Assembly: GCA_031417915.1 (NCBI GenBank)
Contig: JANOWN010000011.1
Location: forward strand, 1 to 64,000
Origin: Methylotenera_A sp031417915
GTDB lineage: Bacteria > Pseudomonadota > Gammaproteobacteria > Burkholderiales > Methylophilaceae
Direction: 5' to 3'
DNA: 64,000 bases
Below, one piece after another: positions 1-8,415 of the stretch. How positions within the stretch are numbered: the stretch's first letter is position 1; every line of letters starts with the position of its first letter. The position numbers and the translations under genes were made by a program. The notes under the pieces were generated by a model that was not told the origin of the DNA, made no database searches, and worked only from the letters and a program-made list of their open reading frames with translations.

Positions 1-2
1 AA

Positions 3-104
3 GCGGCGCGGATTATGCGCAAAGCCAGTAGCGAAATTGAGAAAATTTTAGGTTATGTAGAAGAGTTAGAGCTTATTCACAGAGATAATCTCGTCCTCAT
101 ATAG
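3..104 (+). CDS. C-terminal fragment of an unrecognised protein
   Basis: An open frame runs in from the window edge and stops with TAG at 102-104, giving 33 residues that end in HRDNLVLI. The fragment is charged and looks helical. It ends 27 bases before purE on the same strand, so it may be the gene upstream of purE in the same transcript. The fragment is too short to assign to a family, and the frame being open for only 33 codons is weak evidence that it is real. Confidence 0.4.
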   Translation, partial: AARIMRKASSEIEKILGYVEELELIHRDNLVLI

Positions 105-131
105 AAAGCTAGTATTAATTTGAAAGAGCGT

Positions 132-632
132 ATGGTGAAAAATAAACCTTTAGTGGCGATTATTATGGGCTCAGATAGTGACTGGCCAGTGATGAAAAAC
201 GCTGCGCAAATGCTGGCGGATTTTGGCGTGGAATACACGGCAGAAGTGGTTTCGGCGCATCGCACACCTGATAAAATGTTTACATTTGCAGAAAGCGCAC
301 AAAAAAACGGCTACCAAGTTATCATCGCAGGCGCAGGTGGTGCGGCGCATTTGCCTGGCATGGTCGCTTCAAAAACTACACTGCCAGTTCTTGGCGTGCC
401 AGTGCCAACTAAGCATTTAGCAGGCCAAGATTCGCTGCTTTCCATCGTGCAAATGCCGAAAGGGATACCCGTGGCGACGTTTGCGATTGGCGATGCTGGT
501 GCGGCCAATGCGGGTTTATTCGCGGTGAGTATTTTGGCGAATCACGATGCGAGTTTGGCCAAAAAATTGGCAGAATATCGCGCGGCTTTAACTGAAAAAG
601 TGAGCCAAATGACACTGACAGAAAAACCATGA
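132..632 (+). CDS. purE: N5-carboxyaminoimidazole ribonucleotide mutase PurE
   Basis: PurE converts N5-carboxyaminoimidazole ribonucleotide to 4-carboxyaminoimidazole ribonucleotide in de novo purine synthesis, in the cytoplasm. The 166-residue protein shows the class I motifs GSDSDWPVM (about residues 13-21), SAHRTP (41-46) and AGAGGAAHLPGM (66-77), and has the usual family length. An in-frame TTG at 120 exists, but ATG at 132 follows a GAAAGAG ribosome site and gives the canonical N-terminus, so it is preferred. The stop overlaps the purK start (ATGA), the usual coupled purEK arrangement; PurK makes the PurE substrate. Confidence 0.95.
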   Translation: MVKNKPLVAIIMGSDSDWPVMKNAAQMLADFGVEYTAEVVSAHRTPDKMFTFAESAQKNGYQVIIAGAGGAAHLPGMVASKTTLPVLGVPVPTKHLAGQDSLLSIVQMPKGIPVATFAIGDAGAANAGLFAVSILANHDASLAKKLAEYRAALTEKVSQMTLTEKP

Positions 633-1819
633 TCAAGCCAAAAGTCATCACTGCGCCAGCCATGCTTGGCATGTTGGGCGGCGGCCAGTTGGGCCGTTTT
701 TTTGTGATTGCCGCACATGAGCTTGGTTACCAAGTCGCCGTGCTAGACCCAGATAAAAACAGTCCCGCAGGTAAGATTGCCGATGTGCATATTTGTGCAG
801 ATTTTGATGACGCCGCAGCACTAAAAAAAATGGCAGAAACTTGTGCCGCCATCACGACAGAATTTGAAAATGTACCTGCAAAATCGCTTGAAAAGTTAGC
901 GCTTGCTACCACGGTAAGACCTTCTTCTGCTTGCGTAGAGATTGCGCAGCATCGTGTGCTAGAGAAAAATTTTATTAAAGAAGCTGGGCTGCCAGTTGCG
1001 CCTTTTGCGGTGATTAACAGTGCAAAAGATTTACCCAACGACGCGAGCGAATTGTATCCAGCCATCTTAAAGGTTGCGCGTTTTGGTTACGATGGCAAAG
1101 GCCAAGCACGTGTGAAGAACCAAGCTGAAGCGCAAAAAGCCTTCGCCGATTTCAACCACGAAACTTGTGTGTTAGAGCAAATGATGCCGCTGGATTTAGA
1201 AGTTTCGGTCGTGTTGGCGCGCGATGCTCAGGGTAATATTGCTGCTTTCCCCACTGCGGAAAATAGTCACCTCAACGGAATTTTGGATATCAGCATTGTG
1301 CCAGCCCGTTGCAGCGCAGTGCTAAAAGCTAACGCGCAAGCACTCGCCAAAAAATTAGCGGAAAAGCTCGATTATGTCGGCGTGCTGGGCGTAGAGTTTT
1401 TTGTCGTTGGCAAACAATTATTAGTAAACGAAATCGCGCCGCGCCCGCATAATAGCGGCCATTATACGATTGATGCCTGCGTCACCAATCAATTTGAGCA
1501 GCAAGTACGTGTGATGACTGGACTGCCGCTTGGCGATGCCAGTTTGCACAGCAATGCGGTGACGGTGAATATTTTAGGTGATAGTTGGTTTGAAAATTCT
1601 AAAAAACAGGCCACTGGACTCAAGCATTCCAGTGCAGGCCTGGAACCCGCATGGGTATTGGCTTGCAGCCATGTCAATTTAAAGCTGCACTTATATGGAA
1701 AACGCGAACCGCGTAAAGGTCGCAAGATGGGACACTTTACAGTGATAGGGCAAAATGCGAAGGCGATTTTAAATACCGCACTTATCGCGCGAAGCGAACT
1801 GCATATCGGCGGAAGCTAA
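629..1819 (+). CDS. purK: 5-(carboxyamino)imidazole ribonucleotide synthase PurK
   Basis: PurK is the ATP-grasp enzyme that carboxylates aminoimidazole ribonucleotide with bicarbonate and ATP and hands the product to PurE. The 396-residue protein starts with a Rossmann-like pre-ATP-grasp segment (GMLGGGQLGR, about residues 14-23) and has ATP-grasp signatures such as the EIAPRPHNSGHYT stretch near residue 270. It overlaps purE by 4 bases. A short palindromic repeat copy (1637-1670, weaker match) lies inside the C-terminal coding part. A bidirectional terminator follows at 1834-1867. Confidence 0.96.
   Translation: MIKPKVITAPAMLGMLGGGQLGRFFVIAAHELGYQVAVLDPDKNSPAGKIADVHICADFDDAAALKKMAETCAAITTEFENVPAKSLEKLALATTVRPSSACVEIAQHRVLEKNFIKEAGLPVAPFAVINSAKDLPNDASELYPAILKVARFGYDGKGQARVKNQAEAQKAFADFNHETCVLEQMMPLDLEVSVVLARDAQGNIAAFPTAENSHLNGILDISIVPARCSAVLKANAQALAKKLAEKLDYVGVLGVEFFVVGKQLLVNEIAPRPHNSGHYTIDACVTNQFEQQVRVMTGLPLGDASLHSNAVTVNILGDSWFENSKKQATGLKHSSAGLEPAWVLACSHVNLKLHLYGKREPRKGRKMGHFTVIGQNAKAILNTALIARSELHIGGS
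1637..1670 (-). repeat. 34-bp palindromic repeat, diverged copy in purK
   Basis: GGCCTGGAACCC, loop GCATGGGTATTG, then GCTTGCAGCC. One base of the loop differs. Read in purK as GLEPAWVLACS, a third frame and opposite orientation compared with the NIHA-type copies. Confidence 0.5.
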
Positions 1820-1833
1820 TTATGGGTTTAGAC

Positions 1834-1867
1834 AATAAAAAAGCCGACTTTAAGTCGGCTTTTTTAT
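1834..1867. terminator. bidirectional terminator between purK and rpsT
   Basis: The arms AAAAAGCCGACTT and AAGTCGGCTTTTT are separated by one base and flanked by A and T runs on both sides. This is a textbook intrinsic terminator usable from either strand, placed between the convergent purK (plus) and rpsT (minus). Confidence 0.9.
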
Positions 1868-1877
1868 TGAATTCAAA

Positions 1878-2303
1878 TTACTTAGCGGCTTTTGCTGGAG
1901 CTTTAGTTTTAGGCGCGGCTGCCTTTGGTTTCGCGGCTGCTTTAGGTTTAGCTGCAGCTTTTGGCGCTGCGGCTTTCGCTTTAGGCGCAGCCTTTGCTTT
2001 AGCTGGTGCAGCTTTCTTAGTCAACATCACTGGCGCATCACCTTTTAATGCTTTAATCGCAGCAGTTAAGCGGCTTTTATGACGAGCTGCTTTGTTTTTG
2101 TGGATGATTTTTTTATCCGCAATGCGGTCAATCACGCTGACGTTTTCTTGGTAAGTCGCCATCGCAGCGGCTTTGTCGCCAGCTTCAATCGATTTGATCA
2201 CTTTTTTAATTGCAGTACGCAAAGTTGAGCGCAATGATGCGTTGTGTGCGTTTACTTTAACGGATTGACGCGCGCGTTTGCGTGCTTGTGCGGTATTTGC
2301 CAT
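1878..2303 (-). CDS. rpsT: 30S ribosomal protein S20 with a long Lys/Ala/Pro tail
   Basis: S20 binds 16S rRNA in the small subunit. Residues 1 to about 88 match S20 (start MANTAQARKRARQ, then IIHKNKAARHKSRL). The family is normally about 87 residues, but this protein has 141: the last 50 or so are a low-complexity run of AAPK, KAAA and KPKA units resembling a histone-H1 tail. The tail is in frame and ends just before the terminator, so it is not a sequencing read-through of an obvious stop. A good promoter is seen at 2349-2377. The start is ATG at 2301-2303. Confidence 0.95.
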   Translation of the reverse strand: MANTAQARKRARQSVKVNAHNASLRSTLRTAIKKVIKSIEAGDKAAAMATYQENVSVIDRIADKKIIHKNKAARHKSRLTAAIKALKGDAPVMLTKKAAPAKAKAAPKAKAAAPKAAAKPKAAAKPKAAAPKTKAPAKAAK

Positions 2304-2348
2304 GAGTTCTTTGTCCTAATGCTTATCGGTATTTATACGAAGCCGCGT

Positions 2349-2377
2349 ATATTAGTGTTTTTCAAGCCATTTTGCAA
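2349..2377 (-). promoter_or_regulatory. predicted sigma-70 promoter of rpsT
   Basis: On the minus strand TTGCAA (2372-2377) is separated by 17 bases from TAATAT (2349-2354), about 45 bases ahead of the rpsT start. The spacing is ideal and both hexamers are near consensus. Inferred from sequence only. Confidence 0.5.
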
Positions 2378-2465
2378 GCTTTAAAGTAAAAATTCCTTAG
2401 CTGAAAATAGCGCTTGTGGCATGCTAAAATCATTGTTATTCAATTATCAACCACAAACTAACTTA

Positions 2466-4010
2466 ATGAATTTACTCAAGGCTTTAGCCAAAGTCGGCAG
2501 CATGACGTTTATCTCGCGCATTTTAGGTTTTGTGCGCGATACGCTCATCGCGCGTTTTTTTGGCGCGGGCATGATAACCGATGCGTTCATTGTAGCGTTT
2601 AAAATCCCTAATTTATTGCGCCGTGTGTCGGCAGAGGGCGCATTTTCACAGGCTTTTGTGCCGATTTTGGCGGAGTATAAAAGCCAGCGCAGTTTTGATG
2701 AAACTAAAAGTTTAATCAATCGTGTGGCGACTTGGCTGGGCATTATTTTAGTGGTGGTGACGTTGCTTGGCATGTTGGCAGCGCCCTTTATTGTGAGTGT
2801 GATTGCACCAGGTTTTAGGGCAAACCCAGCTAAAATGCAGCTCACAGTGGAGCTATTGCGCATCACTTTCCCGTATATTTTCTTTATTTCGCTGGTTTCT
2901 ATGGCGGGTGGCGTGCTCAATACTTACAACAAGTTTGGCATTCCCGCCTTCACGCCGGTCTGGCTCAATCTGGCTATGATTTCTGCGATTCTATTTTTTG
3001 CGGATTATTTTGCCGAGCCAATTAAAGCGCTGGCTTGGGCAGTTTTTATTGGCGGGTTTTTGCAGCTTATTTTTCAAATTCCTTTTCTCAAACAAATTGG
3101 CTTGCTGCCAAAGTTTGATTTTAGACGCGATGATGAAGGCGTCTGGCGAATTTTAAAATTGATGGGACCAGCGATTCTGGGCGTATCTGTTGCTCAAATT
3201 TCGCTGATTATTAACACGATTTTCGCTTCATTTTTAGCAACTGGCAGCGTGAGTTGGTTGTATTATGCCGACAGGCTGATGGAGTTTCCCACAGGCGTAC
3301 TGGGCGTGGCGCTGGGCACGATATTGTTGCCAAGCTTATCTAAGGCTTATGCAAGCAGCGAGCATAGTGAATACTCACAATTGCTTGATTGGGGCTTGCG
3401 TCTCACCTTTGTTTTGGCCGCGCCCGCTGCAGTTGCGCTGGCGATATTAGCGACGCCGCTAGTCACGGCTTTATTCCACTACGGTAAATTTACTGCGATT
3501 GATGTTGCGATGACGCAGCAAGCGCTAATCGCCTATAGCGTCGGCTTGCTCGGGCTAATTTTGGTGAAGATTTTAGCGCCAGGCTTTTACGCACGGCAAA
3601 ACATTAAAACGCCAGTTAAAATTGCGGTATTTACGCTGGTGGCAACGCAATTAATGAATTTGGTGTTTGTGTTTGCGCTCGATTTAAAACACGCTGGCTT
3701 GGCGCTGGCGATTGGCATAGGCGCTTGTTTAAATGCGGGTTTGCTGTATTACCACTTGCGCAAAGCCAATATTTATCAGCCGCAAGCGGGTTGGCTAGTG
3801 TTTGTGCTCAAGTTGCTTGTCGCGCTCGGCGTGATGGGCGTTGTGCTGTATTTTGCCATGGGCGATACGGGCGCATGGTTAAATTACGGTTTAATGAAGC
3901 GCTTACTTTATCTGAGCGGATTAGTGCTGCTGGGCGGCGTGAGTTACTTTGCAAGTTTGTTTTTACTAGGCTTCAGGCCGCGCGATTACATGCGCAGGGT
4001 CGTACATTAA
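2466..4010 (+). CDS. murJ: lipid II flippase MurJ (MviN)
   Basis: MurJ moves lipid II across the inner membrane for peptidoglycan synthesis. The protein is strongly hydrophobic throughout, consistent with the family's 14 membrane segments, and begins MNLLKALAKVGSMTFISRILGFVRDTLIARFFG in family-typical fashion (quoted motif: SRILGFVRDTLIARFFGAG). An upstream in-frame ATG at 2421 would add 15 residues not found in the family, so ATG at 2466 is chosen (514 residues, about the length of E. coli MurJ). It abuts ribF with no gap. Confidence 0.95.
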   Translation: MNLLKALAKVGSMTFISRILGFVRDTLIARFFGAGMITDAFIVAFKIPNLLRRVSAEGAFSQAFVPILAEYKSQRSFDETKSLINRVATWLGIILVVVTLLGMLAAPFIVSVIAPGFRANPAKMQLTVELLRITFPYIFFISLVSMAGGVLNTYNKFGIPAFTPVWLNLAMISAILFFADYFAEPIKALAWAVFIGGFLQLIFQIPFLKQIGLLPKFDFRRDDEGVWRILKLMGPAILGVSVAQISLIINTIFASFLATGSVSWLYYADRLMEFPTGVLGVALGTILLPSLSKAYASSEHSEYSQLLDWGLRLTFVLAAPAAVALAILATPLVTALFHYGKFTAIDVAMTQQALIAYSVGLLGLILVKILAPGFYARQNIKTPVKIAVFTLVATQLMNLVFVFALDLKHAGLALAIGIGACLNAGLLYYHLRKANIYQPQAGWLVFVLKLLVALGVMGVVLYFAMGDTGAWLNYGLMKRLLYLSGLVLLGGVSYFASLFLLGFRPRDYMRRVVH

Positions 4011-4916
4011 GTGCAGGTTTTTCGTCATTTACCAGCATCGCCGGCTGAGCCGCTAGCATTAGCCATTGGCAATTTTGATGGTATGCATTTAGGCCATCAA
4101 GCACTCCTGCAGGCCAATATCCATGAGGCTCGCAGGCTAGATAAAATTGCAGCTGTAATGACGTTTGAGCCGCATCCGCGCGAATTTTTTACGCCTTTAA
4201 ATGCGCCTGCGCGCTTATGTAATTTGCGCGAAAAGTTAGAGCATTTTGAAAAAGCAGGCGTACAAAAAGTGTTTGTTTGTGCGTTTAATAAACGCTTTGC
4301 TGCTTTGTCAGCACAAGATTTTTTAACAATTTTGCGCACGCAATTGAATGCAAATACGATTTTGGTAGGTGAAGATTTTAAATTTGGCGCAAAACGCGCG
4401 GGCACTATCGAAGATTTCAAAAACCAAGGTTTTGATTTAATTTCAATGCCGCGCGTGGATTTTAACGCTGAACGTGTTTCTAGCACACGCGTGCGTGATG
4501 CTTTGTTTTCAGGCAATTTAATATTAGCCGCACAATTGTTGGGTCGCCCTTACAGCATCAGCGGCAAAGTGGTGCATGGCGCAGCGCGTGGCCGCGAGTT
4601 GGGTTTCCCCACTGCCAATATCCACATGCGGCACGAGCGGCCTGCCTTAACGGGCGTTTATGCGGTAAAATTGGATGGTTTGAATAGTGTGGCTAATTTG
4701 GGCGTGCGCCCAACAATCGCTGGCGTACCAAAATTGTTGCTAGAAGTTCATGTGCTTGATTTTAATGGTGATTTATATGGCAAGCATGTGCATGTAGAAT
4801 TTATGCATAAAATCCGCGAAGAAATGAAATTTGAGAGTTTAGACGCGTTAAAAACGCAAATTGCGGCGGATATTGTGGTTGCGAGAGATTATTTTAGTAC
4901 CGTCATTCCCGCGTAG
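4011..4916 (+). CDS. ribF: bifunctional riboflavin kinase / FAD synthetase RibF
   Basis: RibF phosphorylates riboflavin to FMN and adenylates FMN to FAD. The N-terminal nucleotidyltransferase domain shows GNFDGMHLGH (20-29) and SSTRVRDAL (157-165); the C-terminal kinase domain shows GRELGFPTANI (194-204). Length is 301, usual for the family. The GTG start directly follows the murJ stop. Two repeats touch the gene: a copy of the 34-bp palindromic repeat encodes residues near 32-43 (4104-4137) without changing the usual length there, and the last codons and the stop lie inside a dRS3-like repeat unit (4901-4923). The murJ-ribF-ileS-lspA order is widely conserved in proteobacteria. Confidence 0.96.
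   Translation: MQVFRHLPASPAEPLALAIGNFDGMHLGHQALLQANIHEARRLDKIAAVMTFEPHPREFFTPLNAPARLCNLREKLEHFEKAGVQKVFVCAFNKRFAALSAQDFLTILRTQLNANTILVGEDFKFGAKRAGTIEDFKNQGFDLISMPRVDFNAERVSSTRVRDALFSGNLILAAQLLGRPYSISGKVVHGAARGRELGFPTANIHMRHERPALTGVYAVKLDGLNSVANLGVRPTIAGVPKLLLEVHVLDFNGDLYGKHVHVEFMHKIREEMKFESLDALKTQIAADIVVARDYFSTVIPA
4104..4137 (+). repeat. 34-bp palindromic repeat, copy in ribF
   Basis: This copy has the core CCAATATCCATG with left arm CTCCTGCAGG and right arm GAGGCTCGCAGGC. It is read in frame as LLQANIHEARRL. Aligned from memory with E. coli RibF, the segment has the same length, so the motif is in place and not an added insertion. Confidence 0.6.
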
Positions 4917-5013
4917 GTGGGAAGCTAGTCAGGTATCAATGTAAAGAATGTTAGTCTATTCAACCACTTTAAGCATCAGGGTTGCATAGATTCCCGCCTA
5001 CGCGGGAATGACG
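4901..5013. repeat. paired dRS3-like inverted repeat (REP-like element)
   Basis: Two units face each other: CGTCATTCCCGCG...GGTGGGAA (4901-4923) and ATTCCCGCC...CGCGGGAATGACG (4990-5013), with about 66 bases between them. Each unit fits ATTCCC-N8-GGGAAT closely, the pattern called dRS3 in Neisseria. The left unit contains the ribF stop codon; the right unit contains a misleading ATG (5008) upstream of ileS. Further copies lie at 26943-26970 and 50275-50356. Confidence 0.75.
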
Positions 5014-5049
5014 AAAATAGAAGTAATAAAGATTTTTTGGAATAGTAAA

Positions 5050-7911
5050 ATGACTGACGACGTAAATAAAGAACAAAGTAAATACAAAATCAACCAGCCC
5101 GAAACGCCTTTCCCTATGCGTGGTGATTTGGCTAAGCGTGAGCCTGCTTGGCTGAAGCAATGGCAAGATAAAAAGCTTTATGAGCGTATTCGTGCATCGC
5201 GCAAAGGCGCAAAAAAATTCATACTGCACGATGGCCCACCTTATGCCAATGGCGATATTCATATCGGCCATGCAGTAAATAAAATTCTTAAAGATATCAT
5301 CGTTAAATCTAAAACCATGAGTGGTTTTGACGCGCCCTATGTACCGGGCTGGGATTGTCACGGCCTGCCGATTGAGCTGGTAGTAGAAAAAAATCACGGC
5401 AAAAATATCGACTCAGCTAAATTTCGTGAGTTATGCCGCGCCTATGCTGCCGAGCAAGTAGAAAAACAAAAGAAAGATTTTATTCGCCTAGGTGTGTTGG
5501 GCGATTGGGATAACCCATACCTGACCATGGATTTTAAAACCGAAGCTGACATCATGCGTGCTTTGGGCGAGATTCAAAAAAATGGTTATCTCTATCAAGG
5601 CAGCAAACCTGTGCATTGGTGTGTGGATTGCGGTAGCGCGTTGGCTGAGGCTGAGGTGGAGTACGAAGATGTAAACTCACCCGCGATTGATGTGGGTTTT
5701 AAAGTGGTAGATAACGCGGCATTAGCTAAAGCCTTTGGCGTTGAAGTGACGGGCGATGCCTATGCAGTGATTTGGACAACGACGCCTTGGACATTGCCTG
5801 CTAACCAAGCTGTGAGCGTCCACCCTGAGATTGAATACAACTTACTTCAAACAGACAAAGGCATGATTATTCTTGCAAAAGAATTGGCTTTAGCCTGTGC
5901 GCTTAGATATGACTTAGCAGTTGATTTTAGAGCTACTTGTAAAGGGGCTGCCCTAAAAGGCTTGCAACTTCAACACCCATTTGACAATCGTCAAGTACCA
6001 ATTATCTGCGGTGACCACGTAACCACTGAAGCAGGTACGGGCTTAGTCCATACTGCTGCTGCGCATGGTAATGATGACTGGCTTGTGATGAAAGCTAATT
6101 TCCCTAATGAAAAACCACGTATTTTAATGGGCGGCGATGGCAAGTTCTTTAATAGTGACTTGGTTGAATTTGAAGCAATTCGCGGCTTAGACAGAAAAGA
6201 AGCCAACAAAGCGATTTTGGCTACCATGCAAGAAAACGGTACTTTATTAGCCAGCGCGCGCTTGAATCATAGCTTCCCACATTGCTGGCGCCATAAAACG
6301 CCATTGATGCAATTGGCTACGCATCAATGGTTTATTGGCATGCAACAAGAAGATGCAGTAGGAATAAGCCTGCGTGAATATGCCAATAAGGCAGTAGATG
6401 CGACTGAATTTTTCCCAGCTTGGGGTCGCGCACGTTTAGAGGCGATGATTAAAAATCGTCCTGACTGGTGCGTATCGCGCCAACGTAACTGGGGCGTACC
6501 GATGCCATTTTTTGTGCATAAAGAAACTGGTGAGCCGCACCCGCAAACAGCAGATTTGCTAGAGGCAGCTGCGTTGTTGGTTGAAAAATCAGGCGTTGAA
6601 GCGTGGTTTAGCCTAGATGAAACGGCATTCCTGCAAGCCAATACCAATGGGGCTTCCAGGGCAATCAATTCTGAATATAAAAAGGTCACTTATACCTTAG
6701 ACGTTTGGTTTGACTCGGGCGCAACGTATGCTGCCGTATTGAAGCGTCGCCCAGAGCTTAACTTTCCTGCAGACTTGTATTTAGAAGGTTCAGACCAGCA
6801 TCGTGGTTGGTTTCAATCTAGCCTCTTAACAGGTTGTGCCATTGATGGCCGTGCACCTTATGATGCGCTCTTAACTCACGGCTTTGTGGTGGATGGCAGC
6901 GGCCACAAAATGAGTAAATCCAAGGGTAATGTGGTTGCGCCGCAAAAGGTGATGGATACTTATGGTGCAGATATTTTGCGCTTGTGGGCGGCTAGCACGG
7001 ATTACTCTGGTGAGCTAACGATTAGTGACGAAATTTTAAAACGCGTGGCCGATAGCTACCGGAAAATTCGCAATACCTTAAAGTTTCTATTAGCGAATCT
7101 TGCAGATTTTGATTCTGAAAAAGATATGTTACCTACTGACCAGTGGCTGGAAATCGATAAATACATGTTAACAGAGCTTGAGCAATATCAAATCTGGATT
7201 TGTGGGAGTAAACAGCCCGGTGGTCATTGTGGTGGTGATTACGAGGACTATGATTTTAATGTTGCAGTGAAGAGAATACATGGTTTCTGCTCCGAAGTTC
7301 TTGGTGCTTTTTATCTAGATATTTTAAAAGACCGTTTGTATACAGCAGGCGAAAGCTCAAAAGAGCGCCGTTCTGCGCAAAGTACGCTTTATCATATAAC
7401 GCATAGCTTGGTTCGAATGATAGCGCCGATACTTAGTTTCACTGCGGATGAAGCATGGCAATTAATTCGAGGCAAAAATGAGCATAGTATTTTTGAAGAA
7501 GAGTGGTATTCGATACCTGAGTCGGGGCTTGATACAGATACCATACATGCTTGGAACGATTTAAGGCAAATTCGCGAAAATGCCAATAAAGACATTGAAG
7601 AAAAACGTTCAATGGGTCTTGTTGGTTCATCTTTGCAAGCAGAGTTAGATGTTTATGCAAATGACCATTGGTATGAATCGTTAATGCATTTAGGTGAAGA
7701 GCTTCGTTTTGTTTTTATTACATCACGTGTTTCAGTGCATAAAAAAGAAGTTGGTGAGACACTTATTGAAGTTACACCTAGTCCACACACTAAATGCGAA
7801 CGCTGCTGGCATTACCGCTCGGATGTTGGCTCGCATGCAGAGCATCCAACAATTTGCGGACGTTGCGTAAGTAATTTATTCGGTGCTGGCGAAGTGCGTA
7901 AATATGCGTAA
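5050..7911 (+). CDS. ileS: isoleucyl-tRNA synthetase IleS
   Basis: IleS charges tRNA-Ile, with an editing domain that clears mischarged valine. This is a class I synthetase: HIGH at residues 71-74, KMSKS near residue 620, and a C-terminal zinc ribbon CERC...CGRC (about 916-937). ATG at 5050 follows a GGA ribosome site and gives a family-typical N-terminus of 953 residues; the in-frame ATG at 5008 lies in a repeat and is rejected. Compared from memory with E. coli IleS, there are about ten extra residues around 715-728 (IWICGSKQPGGHCGG), with two cysteines, in the anticodon-binding region. The 3' third is more AT-rich than the 5' part. It overlaps lspA by 8 bases. Confidence 0.96.
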   Translation: MTDDVNKEQSKYKINQPETPFPMRGDLAKREPAWLKQWQDKKLYERIRASRKGAKKFILHDGPPYANGDIHIGHAVNKILKDIIVKSKTMSGFDAPYVPGWDCHGLPIELVVEKNHGKNIDSAKFRELCRAYAAEQVEKQKKDFIRLGVLGDWDNPYLTMDFKTEADIMRALGEIQKNGYLYQGSKPVHWCVDCGSALAEAEVEYEDVNSPAIDVGFKVVDNAALAKAFGVEVTGDAYAVIWTTTPWTLPANQAVSVHPEIEYNLLQTDKGMIILAKELALACALRYDLAVDFRATCKGAALKGLQLQHPFDNRQVPIICGDHVTTEAGTGLVHTAAAHGNDDWLVMKANFPNEKPRILMGGDGKFFNSDLVEFEAIRGLDRKEANKAILATMQENGTLLASARLNHSFPHCWRHKTPLMQLATHQWFIGMQQEDAVGISLREYANKAVDATEFFPAWGRARLEAMIKNRPDWCVSRQRNWGVPMPFFVHKETGEPHPQTADLLEAAALLVEKSGVEAWFSLDETAFLQANTNGASRAINSEYKKVTYTLDVWFDSGATYAAVLKRRPELNFPADLYLEGSDQHRGWFQSSLLTGCAIDGRAPYDALLTHGFVVDGSGHKMSKSKGNVVAPQKVMDTYGADILRLWAASTDYSGELTISDEILKRVADSYRKIRNTLKFLLANLADFDSEKDMLPTDQWLEIDKYMLTELEQYQIWICGSKQPGGHCGGDYEDYDFNVAVKRIHGFCSEVLGAFYLDILKDRLYTAGESSKERRSAQSTLYHITHSLVRMIAPILSFTADEAWQLIRGKNEHSIFEEEWYSIPESGLDTDTIHAWNDLRQIRENANKDIEEKRSMGLVGSSLQAELDVYANDHWYESLMHLGEELRFVFITSRVSVHKKEVGETLIEVTPSPHTKCERCWHYRSDVGSHAEHPTICGRCVSNLFGAGEVRKYA

Positions 7912-8359
7912 GTGGCTCGGCATTAGCGCAATTGTGATTGTGTTAGATTTGTACACCAAGCACTTGATTGAAGCGGCTTTTCAATTTGGTGAGCAACTTA
8001 AAATTACTTCTTTTTTCGATTTGGTACGTTATCATAACCAAGGTGCTGCGTTTGGTTTTTTGAACGATGCGGGCGGTTGGCAAAAGTGGTTTTTTACAGC
8101 AATTTCAGTCGTCGCAGCGATAGTAATCACTTACTTAATTCGCAAACATCACACGCAAAAATTGTTTTGTTTAGGCTTGGCTTTGGTGCTTGGCGGTGCG
8201 CTGGGTAATTTATACGACAGAATTACTTTGGGTTATGTGGTAGATTTTTTGAATTTCCACATTAATAATTACTACTGGCCTGCCTTTAACGTGGCCGATA
8301 GTGCAATTTGCGTGGGCGTTGCGCTTTTGCTTTGGGATAGTTTTAAAAAGCCGAATTAA
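7904..8359 (+). CDS. lspA: lipoprotein signal peptidase LspA
   Basis: LspA is the inner-membrane aspartic protease (signal peptidase II) that cleaves prolipoproteins ahead of the lipid-modified cysteine. The 151-residue protein has four hydrophobic segments, the NQGAAFGF motif (45-52), and the catalytic pair D114 (GYVVDFLNFH) and D132 (PAFNVADS). ATG at 7904 sits inside the ileS stop region (ATGCGTAA), giving translational coupling; an earlier GTG in frame at 7883 would add seven residues of no family resemblance. Confidence 0.95.
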   Translation: MRKWLGISAIVIVLDLYTKHLIEAAFQFGEQLKITSFFDLVRYHNQGAAFGFLNDAGGWQKWFFTAISVVAAIVITYLIRKHHTQKLFCLGLALVLGGALGNLYDRITLGYVVDFLNFHINNYYWPAFNVADSAICVGVALLLWDSFKKPN

Positions 8360-8373
8360 TTCTAAAAATATAT

Positions 8374-8408
8374 GCCCTGCAACCCAATATCCATGCGCCT
8401 TGCAGAGC
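8374..8408 (+). repeat. 34-bp palindromic repeat, copy between lspA and the DUF808 gene
   Basis: Arms GCCCTGCA and TGCAGAGC flank the core CAATATCCATGCG. It sits between two converging genes where a terminator would be expected, but it has no T-run. It may nevertheless form a hairpin in RNA from both directions. Confidence 0.75.
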
Positions 8409-8415
8409 GCGTATT

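Noticed and set aside
1822..2082. Plus-strand Ala-rich frame opposite the rpsT tail
   Set aside because: It is antisense to the low-complexity rpsT tail and spans the terminator; its Ala/Gly content merely mirrors the repeats.
4614..4640. CCAATATCCACATGCGG in ribF as a second repeat copy
   Set aside because: The core has a two-base insertion, and the residues (TANIHMR) are the conserved flavokinase motif.
5008..5049. Upstream ATG extending ileS by 14 residues
   Set aside because: It lies inside a dRS3-like repeat, has no ribosome site, and the added residues are not found in IleS proteins.
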